Assembly: GCA_964446115.1 (NCBI GenBank)
Contig: CAYUNE010000037.1
Span: 1 to 64,000 of the forward strand
Source: CAYUNE01 sp964446115
GTDB lineage: Bacteria; Desulfobacterota; Desulfobulbia; Desulfobulbales; Desulfobulbaceae
DNA: 64,000 nucleotides
Direction of reading: 5' to 3'
Below the pieces are notes generated by a model that did not search any database, was not told the origin of the DNA, and worked only from the letters and a program-made list of their open reading frames with translations. Position numbers and translations under genes: made by a program. Shown piece after piece: positions 17,779 to 26,142 of this stretch (positions are counted from its first letter, which is position 1; the number at the start of each line of letters is the position of its first letter).

Positions 17779-19890
17779 ATGATCTCCCCGCGACGAGGTT
17801 TTGATCTGGACGAATATCGTCAGACCATGCAGACTTTCCTGGGCCCGCAGCAGGGCGCCGGGGTCTTCTGGAGTGCCCTGGAGTTTGCCGTCAACGCCCA
17901 TCAAAACCAGTGGCGCCGTTCCGGGGATCCCTATATCATGCATCCCTGCAATGTTGCAAGGATTCTTGCCGAGGAGCTGGATGTCCGCAATCCGGAAATC
18001 CTTGCCGCCTCGTTGCTGCACGACACCCTGGAGGATGTTGACTACGTCACCACCGAACTGTTGCGGGAAAAGTTCGGCAGAAATGTTGAGGCTATTGTCG
18101 AGGGCTGCACCAAAATCGCCCACTATTCCGGGGATAAACAGGCGTTCAAGAAGCTGGTCCACCGCAAGATATTCAGTGGGGCCGCAGCCAAGCCCGAGGT
18201 GATGATCGTCAAACTGGCCGATCGTCTCCACAATCTGCGCACCTTAAGCGCCATGCCCAAGAACAAGCGGCAGCGCATCGCCGAAGAAACCCTGGATATC
18301 TACGCACCGCTGGCCACGGTTTTCGGCCTGTTTGCCATTCGCAGGGAACTGCTCGGCCTGGCGCTTAAGTATAAGTTTCCCAAGCAGGCGGCGCGCATTG
18401 TCTTCGCCATCGAGCAGCTTCGCAACTCGCCCCAGGCCCGGGAGATCGTCCACCGTTTGCAAAAAGAGTTCAGAAAACGGAATATGGTCTGCAAGGTCCG
18501 TTTCCGCGCCAAGGGGCTGGGCAAGTATTATGACTTCAAGAACAGGATCCTGATGAAAAAAATCGAGGTCCCCCTCGAGATTTTGATTATCACCGAGGAT
18601 ACGCTTCCCTGTTACCAGGCCCTGGGAGTACTCAACCAGCTCTACCCGCCCATCCCCCGCACCATCCGTGACTTCATCGCCAATCCGAAACCCACCGGCT
18701 ACCAGGGGCTGCACGCCCGGGGAATCATCGAAGGGAAAAAATATCTCTTTAAAATCCGCACCGCGGAAATGGAACATCGGGCCCAGCGGGGTCTGGTGCG
18801 CGAGTGGACCACGGAGAAAAAGAAACGGGGCCGCTTTATCCGGGAAATGCAGGAGATGTTTGCTATTTTGGGCCAGGAGGAGTCGGTCTCCTATCGGGAC
18901 CTCATCTCGGCCCGGGGCAGAAAAGAGATCTATACCTATACCCCCAAGGGAGACCTCCGCTGTCTGCCGGTGAACTCCATTGTGCTTGATTTCGCCTTCC
19001 GGGTGCACACCGAGGTGGGAAGCACCTGTTACGGCGCGATGATCGGCAATCGTAAGGTGGAAGCCGACTATGTGCTCCACGATGGAGATGTGGTGCGGGT
19101 TCTGTGCAGGGACCATCAGATCCGCTTTGATCCTGATATCCAGAAACGGTGTCAGACCCCCCGGGCCCGGTCCGAGCTGGCCAGAATTTTCCGCGAGCGT
19201 CGTCAGGTGGTGAGTCGGGAAATCGGTATCTCCATCCTCAGGCAGGAAATGCGCCGCTATGGTCTGCCTTTCGAGATCGTCGGCCGCGATGAGATGGGCA
19301 GTATCCTGGAGTATTTCGGAGTAGGTGACCTGGAAGGGCTGTTTCAGGGGATCGGCGAGGGACGAATCAGGCTGAGGGAACTCCTCTACGAGATCAAAAA
19401 CGGTCTCTACGTGGGTAAGGAGACTCTGCAGCAGCCCACCGGCATCTTCAATACCGTTGAACTGGAAACCCTGGATCCGGCCTGTGTGAAGCTCTCGGCC
19501 TGCTGCCGTCCCAATCCCTTTGACAAGGGGGTCTTCGGTCTTCTCAGCGAGCGTGGACTCTCCCTGCATCACCGTAACTGTCAGGCGCTGGGGAAAATCA
19601 GGTTCCAGCGTGAAGATGCCGTGGAGGTTCACTGGCAACTGCGTCGCACCAAAATCGTCAAACCCCAGAAACTCATTATCTTCGCCATCAATCGCTACCG
19701 GCTCTTCATGCAGCTCTCCAGGGCTCCGGCCGAGATGAATATCAGCCGGATCGTTTCTCTGGCCACCAAACCTTCAACCACACCCGCCTGGGAGATCGAT
19801 TTCACCGTCACCGATCTCTACAGTCTGAAAAAGATAATCCGCTACATGGAAAAATCGAACCTGGCCTTCGAGTTTGCCCTGGAACAGTAA
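17779..19890 (+). CDS. RelA/SpoT homologue with intact HD hydrolase and degenerate synthetase site
   Basis: A 703-residue RSH protein for (p)ppGpp metabolism. The N-terminal HD hydrolase domain keeps its metal and catalytic residues: H55, HDTLED (81-86) and LADRLHNLRT (D148, N152). The synthetase domain keeps PIPRTIRDFIANPK and GYQGLH, but residues essential in Rel enzymes are changed. The position of the metal-binding Asp (DLIAIR in Rel) reads PLEILI with P265, and the Glu of E-x-Q-I-R-T reads LFKIRT with L323. A TGS domain follows (about 385-450), then a diverged region with CCRPNPFD near 575. The most economical reading is a hydrolase-only enzyme. Residue equivalences were aligned by eye. 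There is no clear ribosome binding site before the ATG. Confidence 0.9.
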   Translation: MISPRRGFDLDEYRQTMQTFLGPQQGAGVFWSALEFAVNAHQNQWRRSGDPYIMHPCNVARILAEELDVRNPEILAASLLHDTLEDVDYVTTELLREKFGRNVEAIVEGCTKIAHYSGDKQAFKKLVHRKIFSGAAAKPEVMIVKLADRLHNLRTLSAMPKNKRQRIAEETLDIYAPLATVFGLFAIRRELLGLALKYKFPKQAARIVFAIEQLRNSPQAREIVHRLQKEFRKRNMVCKVRFRAKGLGKYYDFKNRILMKKIEVPLEILIITEDTLPCYQALGVLNQLYPPIPRTIRDFIANPKPTGYQGLHARGIIEGKKYLFKIRTAEMEHRAQRGLVREWTTEKKKRGRFIREMQEMFAILGQEESVSYRDLISARGRKEIYTYTPKGDLRCLPVNSIVLDFAFRVHTEVGSTCYGAMIGNRKVEADYVLHDGDVVRVLCRDHQIRFDPDIQKRCQTPRARSELARIFRERRQVVSREIGISILRQEMRRYGLPFEIVGRDEMGSILEYFGVGDLEGLFQGIGEGRIRLRELLYEIKNGLYVGKETLQQPTGIFNTVELETLDPACVKLSACCRPNPFDKGVFGLLSERGLSLHHRNCQALGKIRFQREDAVEVHWQLRRTKIVKPQKLIIFAINRYRLFMQLSRAPAEMNISRIVSLATKPSTTPAWEIDFTVTDLYSLKKIIRYMEKSNLAFEFALEQ

Positions 19891-19893
19891 GAT

Positions 19894-19940
19894 GTAAGCG
19901 CTTACAGCCAAAAGTCACATTATACCTCCGGGCTGCGAAT
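19894..19940 (+). repeat. Dispersed intergenic repeat, copy 1
   Basis: First of three related sequences (the others are at 23105 and 37698), all in the same orientation. The core shared by all copies runs GCGCTACAGCC, then about nine variable bases, then ATTATACC, then CCGGG-TGC. This copy has one extra T in the first block and differs most. It lies between the RSH stop and the aat stop, in a gap of only 49 bp. No function is apparent. Confidence 0.6.
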
Positions 19941-20668
19941 TATGTGAGAGTTTTCGGGCCTCCGTTCAGCCGTTGCTGTTCAATAAAGTCGTTGTGCCAG
20001 GGCGGCGGTGGTTCCCCGGAGCGGATGAATTCCATGAGCATCTGCTGGAATCGGGAGCCGCTCACCTCCCTGGCGCCGAACTGCTGCAGGTGTTCACTGG
20101 TTATCTGGCAGTCGATCAGCTGGATCCCCCGCCGGCGGCAGAATGAGACAAGGGTTGCCAGGGCCACCTTTGAGGCGTCGCTGACCAGTGAGAACATGGA
20201 TTCCCCGAAAAAGACCCGGTCCAGGGTGACGCCGTATAAACCTCCCACCAGCTTGCCGTGCCTGCGGCACTCGACACTGTGGGCGTAACCCAGCTCATGC
20301 AGCCGGCAATAGGCCTCCAGCATTTCATCGGTGATCCAGGTCTCGGTACCGCTGTCGACCCGGGTGCGGGCGCAACCGGTGATCACCTCCCGGAAGGCGG
20401 TGTCGGCGGTCACGGTGAATGGTCGTTTCCGCATGGTGCGGGCCAGGCGCCGGGGCAGGTGAAATTCCTCCGGCAGCAAAACCAGACGGGGAGATGGTGC
20501 CCACCAGAGAATCGGTTCTCCCTCTATATACCAGGGAAAAATTCCCATCTTGTATCCCTTGAGCAGGCGCACCGGCGACAGATCGCCGCCGATTGCGAGC
20601 AAGCCGTTGGGTTCGGCCAGTTCAGGGGGAGGAAAGCGCAGGGTATCGTTGAGTTGGTATACGGTCAT
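19940..20668 (-). CDS. aat: Leucyl/phenylalanyl-tRNA--protein transferase
   Basis: 242-residue N-end-rule enzyme that adds Leu or Phe from aminoacyl-tRNA to proteins with N-terminal Arg or Lys, marking them for ClpS/ClpAP. Family motifs are EPNGLLAIGGDLSP near the N terminus, YKMGIFPWY, WWAPSPR, SVECRRHGKLVGGLYGV and FFGESMF. The ATG at 20668 is preferred over an upstream GTG because the protein then starts MTVYQLNDTLRFPPP, matching the usual start. The ribosome binding site is weak. It is convergent with the RSH gene, with a dispersed repeat at the junction. Confidence 0.96.
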   Translation of the reverse strand: MTVYQLNDTLRFPPPELAEPNGLLAIGGDLSPVRLLKGYKMGIFPWYIEGEPILWWAPSPRLVLLPEEFHLPRRLARTMRKRPFTVTADTAFREVITGCARTRVDSGTETWITDEMLEAYCRLHELGYAHSVECRRHGKLVGGLYGVTLDRVFFGESMFSLVSDASKVALATLVSFCRRRGIQLIDCQITSEHLQQFGAREVSGSRFQQMLMEFIRSGEPPPPWHNDFIEQQRLNGGPKTLT

Positions 20669-20752
20669 ATCGTCTGCACATGGGCGATTATTCGGGCGGA
20701 ATGCGGCTGAAGCAGCCGTGGCCGGCACCGTCGCAATCAGGGAAGGTTACGG

Positions 20753-21124
20753 TTACATGTCGTCGCTGTTGAGTTTTTTCCGGGCCAGTCCGGCCAGTCC
20801 AACCAGGCCGATGCCGAAGATCATCAGCGATGCCAGTTCCGGAGAAGAGCTGTCCGGTTGTCCCTGATTAGTCTTTCCGTTACCCGAAAGCGTTGAATAG
20901 AGTGCGGCGATTTCATCGGAGACCAGACCGGCCTGGGTAATGTCGCTTTTCAGCGTCCGGCTGTATGCATTGGATATGAGGTCGGAGCCCGGCTTGAATC
21001 GGGTGTCGAGTATTTCCGTTTCATATTCACCACCGATGTCGGTGGCGGCGGCCATTGCCCTGTAACCGGAGGAAAGAGAGATGAGGATAAAAACAGCGGT
21101 GAGTATTTTCCCTGTTCGTTTCAT
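20753..21124 (-). CDS. Small secreted protein with PEP-CTERM-like sorting signal
   Basis: A 123-residue protein with an N-terminal signal peptide (MKRTGKILTAVFILISLSSG, about 1-26) and no recognised central domain. Its C terminus has the PEP-CTERM layout: SSPELAS, where PEL replaces Pro-Glu-Pro, a hydrophobic helix (about 94-112), then the basic cluster ARKKL. Such proteins are substrates of exosortases, which process them at the cell envelope in bacteria that make exopolysaccharide. No exosortase gene is in the window. The ATG at 21124 is chosen because it starts the signal peptide; the ribosome binding site is poor. The function of the mature part is unknown. Confidence 0.75.
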   Translation of the reverse strand: MKRTGKILTAVFILISLSSGYRAMAAATDIGGEYETEILDTRFKPGSDLISNAYSRTLKSDITQAGLVSDEIAALYSTLSGNGKTNQGQPDSSSPELASLMIFGIGLVGLAGLARKKLNSDDM

Positions 21125-21242
21125 GGTCTGTTGTCGTCCCTGAATAAGTGGTATTGAGTTGAACCGGGCCGTCCCTGGCCACCATGGCATTTGCGTCCCG
21201 GTTGCGCCTTTGCGCTCGGGGATGCAGATGTCATACCAACTG

Positions 21243-21272
21243 TGCTTACATATTTTTGCCTTGTAATATCAA
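21243..21272 (-). promoter_or_regulatory. Candidate sigma-70 promoter for the PEP-CTERM-like gene
   Basis: On the minus strand TTGATA (21267-21272) is separated by 18 bp from TAAGCA (21243-21248), about 120 bases upstream of the ATG at 21124. The -35 is good and the -10 is weak. Confidence 0.35.
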
Positions 21273-21479
21273 AATATTATGCGTATGAAGGGAGGACACG
21301 GGAAAAGTCCGCATTTGGAATTTCCGTATTTGTGGAAACGGATGCGGCGATATCCGGATTTCGGAAGAGGGGAAGGGAGATTCCGGAAGAATGGCCCCGT
21401 GTCCTCTTTATAGACGGATTGTTGCCGGTCCGGGTAACAAAAAATGAGTGGAGTGCGGCTATTTTTTGCCAGATGGTGC

Positions 21480-21508
21480 TTGATATTGTCCCCTTTCCCC
21501 GCTAGAGT
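21480..21508 (+). promoter_or_regulatory. Candidate sigma-70 promoter for the ExeA-like ATPase gene
   Basis: TTGATA (21480-21485), a 17-bp spacer, then TAGAGT (21503-21508). The start codon at 21575 lies about 65 bases downstream, consistent with a short leader. Confidence 0.5.
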
Positions 21509-21574
21509 AGACAACGAGAGAAGTATTACGCTTATTATTTCCGCAAATACGAAGAGATAGTCTGGTTGGCTTCC

Positions 21575-23092
21575 ATGTATCTTGAACATTTTCATCTGCA
21601 GGAATTCCCCTTTCGGGAAGAGACGGATCCCGATATCTTTTTTCAGGGCGGCGATCGTGAACGGGTGGTACGCGCTCTGCTGGCCGATATCGAGAAAGGG
21701 ACAGCCTTCCTGAGGGTGATGGGTGACGAGGGCTCCGGAAAAACACTTTTTTGTGCCGTGGTGGCCCGGCGTCTGGGAGACAGGTGGGAAACCGTCTATC
21801 TCGCCGATCCGGTGGGCTCTTTCGTCGATCTGATGAAAAACGTCATCGGGGAGCTGGGGGGCAGGGTTGACGAGAATGCTGCCCGGCAGCAGATCGTCAC
21901 CACCCTGCGGCAGCTGGTGACCGAAAAAGGCAAAGCGGGAAAAAAGGGCGTTCTGCTGCTCATCGACGAAGCGGAAAAGATCTTTCAGGCAACCCTTGAG
22001 AGTCTTGTCAGGTTGCCCGGCGAACTCGGCCCGGAGAACGGTTTGCGGATTGTTCTCGTTGCCAGGCCGGAGCTGGATGCCAATCTAAAGCGCATCGCCC
22101 GCTATTGTACCGATATCGAGGTGGTGGACGGATATGGCTTGCCGCCGCTTTCCAGGGAAGAAACAGCCGAGTATCTTCATTACCGTCAGCAGGCGGTGAC
22201 CGAGGAGGGAGATGATCTGGGACCGATCTTTTCCGCAGACGCGGCCAGTGCCGTTTACGACAAGGCCGGCGGCAATATCCGCAAGACCAATCGCCTGGCC
22301 CATAAAGCCATGGAAAGGGCCTGTAAGGCGAACTCCGTTCTTGTCAGTTCCGAGCATGTAAGTTCTCCGAGAGAGGTTGACAGGAGAGTGAAAAAAGGGA
22401 TATTTGCCGGCCTGGCAACCGGTTTCGACCTGGACCTTCTCCGGGAGAAGAGATGGCTGGTGGGCGGCATCGGGGCGGTCCTGACCCTGCTTATCCTTCT
22501 GGCCTATCTGCTGCCCGGTAATAAGGACGGGGAGCGACACCCGCCACTCCCCGACGATCAGGAAATCGCGGGCAGCTCGTTACAGCAGGCATCACCGGCG
22601 CCGAGCCGGCCGGAGGAAGATCTCGCCGACCGGGGAAAGGAAAATCAACCGGGAAAAGATGGTGATCACGTCTCGCCTCAGCCGCATACGGCGGATGATG
22701 CTGCGGTGACAGCGGTGCCTGACAAGGCAGGTGTCCCCACCGCAAGCGCAATCGATGTCGATGCGATTTATGACGAGAGATTGCGGGCCAGTGCCGCCTG
22801 GCTGGCCGGGGCATATCGCGGCAGCTATACCATCCAGATCATGATGCTGGCCTCGGACAGCGCCGAGAAGAATGCCCGGGCGCTTTTCCACGACCAGGAG
22901 ATGCGGGCGGTCAAGGACAACATCTTTATCCTGCGGAAAAAGACATCCCCGCCAACGGTTTTTTTCTTTTTCGGCTCCTACGATTCCCTGGACAAGGCCC
23001 GAAATGCCCGTAACCATCTGCCCCTTTTTCTGCGAAAGCACCATCCTTATGCGATCTCCATCAGCAATGCCTTGAAAAAGATGGAAGATTAG
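21575..23092 (+). CDS. ExeA/DamX-like membrane ATPase with C-terminal SPOR-like region
   Basis: 505-residue protein. The start MYLEHFHLQEFPF is typical of the ExeA/GspA ATPase family, so the ATG at 21575 is preferred over an upstream TTG. The cytoplasmic AAA domain (about 1-260) has Walker A GDEGSGKT (50-57) and Walker B LLLIDEAE. A single transmembrane helix lies at about 288-310 (WLVGGIGAVLTLLILLAYLL). It is followed by a Pro/Asp-rich linker and a C-terminal SPOR-like domain (about 425-495) beginning YTIQIMMLAS. SPOR domains bind denuded glycan in septal peptidoglycan, as in DamX. A role at the cell wall, in division or secreton insertion, is inferred. Confidence 0.82.
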   Translation: MYLEHFHLQEFPFREETDPDIFFQGGDRERVVRALLADIEKGTAFLRVMGDEGSGKTLFCAVVARRLGDRWETVYLADPVGSFVDLMKNVIGELGGRVDENAARQQIVTTLRQLVTEKGKAGKKGVLLLIDEAEKIFQATLESLVRLPGELGPENGLRIVLVARPELDANLKRIARYCTDIEVVDGYGLPPLSREETAEYLHYRQQAVTEEGDDLGPIFSADAASAVYDKAGGNIRKTNRLAHKAMERACKANSVLVSSEHVSSPREVDRRVKKGIFAGLATGFDLDLLREKRWLVGGIGAVLTLLILLAYLLPGNKDGERHPPLPDDQEIAGSSLQQASPAPSRPEEDLADRGKENQPGKDGDHVSPQPHTADDAAVTAVPDKAGVPTASAIDVDAIYDERLRASAAWLAGAYRGSYTIQIMMLASDSAEKNARALFHDQEMRAVKDNIFILRKKTSPPTVFFFFGSYDSLDKARNARNHLPLFLRKHHPYAISISNALKKMED

Positions 23093-23104
23093 TCAACACC
23101 ACCA

Positions 23105-23167
23105 GTGAACGCTACAGCCAAGAGGTAGATTATACCGCCGGGTTGCAAACTCTGTATGTGGTTACGA
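23105..23167 (+). repeat. Dispersed intergenic repeat, copy 2
   Basis: Shares ACGCTACAGCCA, then ATTATACCGCCGGGTTGC, and a tail GTGGTTACG with copy 3 at 37698 (tail GTGGTCACG). It starts 12 bases after the stop of the ExeA-like gene and ends about 67 bases before the 3' end of tRNA-Ala, which is on the other strand. The three copies share orientation, which argues for a mobile or structural element rather than chance. Confidence 0.65.
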
Positions 23168-23234
23168 GGCTGCAACAGCCGGCCGGCTTGCCTGGAGATG
23201 GGAACAAAAGAGGGGAAAAGAGAGGAAAGAAAGG

Positions 23235-23310
<76 letters not shown>

Positions 23311-23335
23311 ACTCATTTTCAGATGCTGACTCTGC

Positions 23336-23365
23336 ATATTACACCGGTGTCTGAGCTATTGTCAA
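23336..23365 (-). promoter_or_regulatory. Promoter of tRNA-Ala
   Basis: On the minus strand a perfect TTGACA (23360-23365), an 18-bp spacer and TAATAT (23336-23341) lie about 25 bp upstream of the tRNA 5' end, close to the sigma-70 consensus as expected for a stable RNA gene. Confidence 0.8.
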
Positions 23366-23386
23366 CAATTAATTCCGTTTCGCTGG

Positions 23387-23404
23387 ATGACAATTGGTTG
23401 TCAT
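23387..23404. promoter_or_regulatory. Palindrome between tRNA-Ala and mreB
   Basis: ATGACAA-TTGG-TTGTCAT is a perfect 7-bp inverted repeat with a 4-bp spacer. It is placed about 20 bp upstream of the tRNA -35 element and about 130 bp upstream of mreB. Its size and symmetry suit a dimeric repressor or activator, but no regulator can be named. Confidence 0.35.
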
Positions 23405-23535
23405 GAGTGGACAACATTGATAAACTATGCTGGAATCACAGAGAAGAGGATGGCGGGAATGGGCAATGTCCCAAAGGTTTTTGCCCTTGTTCTTTTCTAC
23501 TATTTCTTTAATTTCAATAAACAAGGTGGTCTCGC

Positions 23536-24573
23536 ATGTTTTCCCCTTTTAATTTTCTCTTTGGTTGGATGTCAAACGACCTGGCAATTGATCTGGGAAC
23601 CGCCAATACGGTTCTCTATGTCAAGGGCAAGGGCATTGTTTTGCGGGAGCCCTCCGTGGTTGCGGTGAGGGAGGATGCGCGGGGCAGCAAGGTGCTGGCC
23701 GTGGGCGGCGAGGCCAAACAGATGCTCGGCAAGACCCCGGGAAACATCAAGGCCATCCGGCCCATGAAGGACGGGGTGATCGCCGACTTCGAAATCACCG
23801 AGGCCATGTTGCGCTACTTTATCAACAAGGTCCATAACAGAAAGACCCTGGTGCATCCGCGTATTGCCATCTCCGTTCCTTCGGGTATTACCCAGGTGGA
23901 AAAACGGGCGGTGCGGGAGTCGGCGGAATCGGCCGGGGCCCGGGAGGTTTATCTGCTGGAGGAACCCATGGCCGCCGCCATCGGCGCGGAGCTGCCCATC
24001 ACCGAGCCCACCGCCAACATGATCATCGACATCGGCGGCGGTACCACCGAGGTTGCGGTCATTTCCCTGGCAGGTATCGTCTATGCCAAGTCGGTGCGGG
24101 TGGCCGGAGACAAGATGGATGAGGCCATTTTGCAGTACATCAAGCGCACCCATAACCTGGCCATCGGCGAACGTACCGCCGAACTGGTCAAGACCACCAT
24201 CGGCAATGTTTTGCCGGAAGAGCCCTATGAGACCATGGAAATCAAGGGGCGTGATCTGGTGTCCGGAGTTCCCAAAACAATGACAATCAGCGCCGCTGAA
24301 ATCCAGACCGCCATCCGGGAGCAGGTGGATGTGATCGTCCAGACGGTGCGCGAGGCCCTGGAGGTGACACCACCTGAACTGTCGGCCGATATCGTCGACC
24401 AGGGGATTGTCCTGACCGGCGGCGGCGGCCTGCTGAAAAATTTGGATCTTCTCCTCAAGCAGGCCACCGGCATGCCGATCATCGTTGCCGATGATCCTCT
24501 GTCATCCGTGGTCATGGGATCGGGGCAGGCCCTTGACAACATCGAGATTCTTAAAGAGATAGCCATCGACTAG
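23536..24573 (+). CDS. mreB: Rod shape-determining actin homologue MreB
   Basis: 345-residue bacterial actin that forms membrane-bound filaments and directs lateral wall synthesis. The start MFSPFNFLFGWMSNDLAIDLG has the membrane-binding hydrophobic N terminus and then phosphate-1 motif DLGTANT. Phosphate 2 is DIGGGTTEVAVISL and the adenosine motif is VLTGGGGLLKNL. GGTGG lies upstream of the ATG. It leads a five-gene elongasome operon, mreB-mreC-mreD-mrdA-rodA, although a 162-bp gap before mreC leaves room for an internal promoter. Confidence 0.98.
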   Translation: MFSPFNFLFGWMSNDLAIDLGTANTVLYVKGKGIVLREPSVVAVREDARGSKVLAVGGEAKQMLGKTPGNIKAIRPMKDGVIADFEITEAMLRYFINKVHNRKTLVHPRIAISVPSGITQVEKRAVRESAESAGAREVYLLEEPMAAAIGAELPITEPTANMIIDIGGGTTEVAVISLAGIVYAKSVRVAGDKMDEAILQYIKRTHNLAIGERTAELVKTTIGNVLPEEPYETMEIKGRDLVSGVPKTMTISAAEIQTAIREQVDVIVQTVREALEVTPPELSADIVDQGIVLTGGGGLLKNLDLLLKQATGMPIIVADDPLSSVVMGSGQALDNIEILKEIAID

Positions 24574-24735
24574 GTATAATCAACCGCTTGCGACCCGGGG
24601 CATCTTCGATATGTTCAACCGCCGGCAACGGAGCCCACGGCGGTACCGGTGGTCGTCCTTCCTCCTCTGGTATTCGGTATTCTGAATTTTCACACTTTGC
24701 TATGAGATACGTGCACGTCCGGCGGTAGGCAGGAG

Positions 24736-25590
24736 ATGAGACGAAGGGTAAGCCAAAAAAAAAACCGGCGGATGCGCACCTTTCGCCTGGTTTTGCTGTT
24801 CGGTCTGCTGTTGCCTGTTCTCTTCATCGTTATTGTTTCCACGGTGGGGAGCCAAAAGTTCGGATCGCTGCACACCTTTGCCTTTGATACCGCCGTTGGT
24901 CCGCTTCTGAACTACGGCAGGACGGCCATCGCCTACATTCAGGGCATCAAGAATGATTATCTTGCCCTGGTGGGAGTCCGGGAGGAGAACAAACGTCTCT
25001 GGGATGAACTCCAGGAGTGCCGGGCATCCACCTACCGTTACCGGGAGGCCATGATCGCCAATGTTCGCCTGCGAAATCTGCTTGAGTTCAAAAAGAGCAG
25101 TGAATACCCGATGGTTGTGGCTCAGGTTGTGGGAAAGGATCCCTCGCCCTGGTTCCGCACCGTGGTGATCAACCGCGGAACCAATGACGGCATTGAGGAA
25201 CGGATGCCGGTGGTGACCGATAACGGCGTTGTTGGTCAGATTTTTTCCGTTTCCGCAAACTATGCCAAGGTGCTGCTGGCCATAGCTCCCACCAGCGCTG
25301 TGGATGTTCTTATCCAGAAATCCAGGGTACGGGGCATTCTCAAGGGCACGGGCAGCGGCATCTATCTGCTTGAGTACATACTGAAAACCGTCGACGTTGC
25401 CGAGGGGGACCATGTGGTCACCGCCGGGCTGGGAGGGCTTTTTCCCACAGGGCTACCGGTGGGGATCGTCTCCAAGGTCGTAAAAAAACGGCGCGGCATG
25501 TTTCAGAAGATCGAGGTGACACCGGCGGTGGATTTCCAGAATCTGGAGGAACTGCTGGTTATTCAGAAGGAAAAACCGTTCCAGGAGTGA
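24736..25590 (+). CDS. mreC: Rod shape-determining protein MreC
   Basis: 284-residue bitopic membrane protein that scaffolds the elongasome in the periplasm. A basic N terminus precedes one transmembrane helix (about 15-35), a coiled-coil stretch (about 70-105, EENKRLWDELQECRAS) and the double beta-barrel MreC domain (VAQVVGKDPSPWFRTVVINRG, GLGGLFPTGLPVGIV). AGGAG lies just before the ATG. A run of ten adenines (24755-24764) falls within codons 7-10. It is followed 6 bp later by mreD. Confidence 0.95.
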   Translation: MRRRVSQKKNRRMRTFRLVLLFGLLLPVLFIVIVSTVGSQKFGSLHTFAFDTAVGPLLNYGRTAIAYIQGIKNDYLALVGVREENKRLWDELQECRASTYRYREAMIANVRLRNLLEFKKSSEYPMVVAQVVGKDPSPWFRTVVINRGTNDGIEERMPVVTDNGVVGQIFSVSANYAKVLLAIAPTSAVDVLIQKSRVRGILKGTGSGIYLLEYILKTVDVAEGDHVVTAGLGGLFPTGLPVGIVSKVVKKRRGMFQKIEVTPAVDFQNLEELLVIQKEKPFQE

Positions 25591-25596
25591 TGCGCC

Positions 25597-26136
25597 ATGA
25601 CTGTGGTGGTCTTTATCCTCACCGGGGTGCTCCTCGTGGTTATCCAGACCGTTGCCGATTTGGTTTATCCCCTGGAGCTCTACAATCCCGATCTCTACTA
25701 TCTGCTGATCGCCTTCCTCGCCTTTCGCCTGGATCTGTTTCGCAGCCTGCTCATCGTGTTTCCCATCAGCTGGACGCTGGATATTGTCTCGGGGATTTTT
25801 CTGGGTTTTTATCCCGTACTCTGTTTCGGTGGTTACTTTTTCCTGAAGATCGCCGCCGATCGTCTGCCGGTAAAAACCTCCTACTACCACATTCCCTTTG
25901 TGGCCCTGAGCTATGTGCTGGTCTCCCTGCTTCTCTACCTGGTGATTTCTTTTTTTTCCCCCGAAAGTCTGGCGGACGGCTCCTGGAAAAAACTGGCGGT
26001 GCGTGCCGTTCTGATTCTGGTTCTTGCCCCGCCTTTCTTTCGTCTTTTTGAAAGGATCTACAGCGCCGTCACTGAGCGCAACCGTCATCACCACGGCAGG
26101 TTGTTTACGTTGAAGAGGGGAAACCGCTATCGGTGA
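25597..26136 (+). CDS. mreD: Rod shape-determining protein MreD
   Basis: 179-residue integral membrane protein with about five hydrophobic segments and the MreD-type LYNPDLYYLLIAFLAFRLD. It links MreC to the PBP2-RodA complex. It sits 6 bp after mreC and 6 bp before mrdA. MreD sequences are poorly conserved, so position in the operon carries much of the call. Confidence 0.9.
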   Translation: MTVVVFILTGVLLVVIQTVADLVYPLELYNPDLYYLLIAFLAFRLDLFRSLLIVFPISWTLDIVSGIFLGFYPVLCFGGYFFLKIAADRLPVKTSYYHIPFVALSYVLVSLLLYLVISFFSPESLADGSWKKLAVRAVLILVLAPPFFRLFERIYSAVTERNRHHHGRLFTLKRGNRYR

Positions 26137-26142
26137 AGGCCT

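Larger units (their letters stand above)
21125..21574. other. Divergent intergenic region between the PEP-CTERM-like gene and the ExeA-like gene
   Basis: A 450-bp region, AT-rich in the middle, with a small palindrome TAATAT-CAAA-ATATTA near 21265-21280. Candidate promoters face both ways (listed separately). Open frames of about 100 codons exist on both strands but lack good starts, ribosome binding sites or recognisable domains, so no gene is called. Confidence 0.5.

Noticed and set aside
21191..21505. Open frame of about 105 codons in the 450-bp gap
   Set aside because: No convincing start, ribosome binding site or domain, and it runs across the candidate promoter of the ExeA-like gene.
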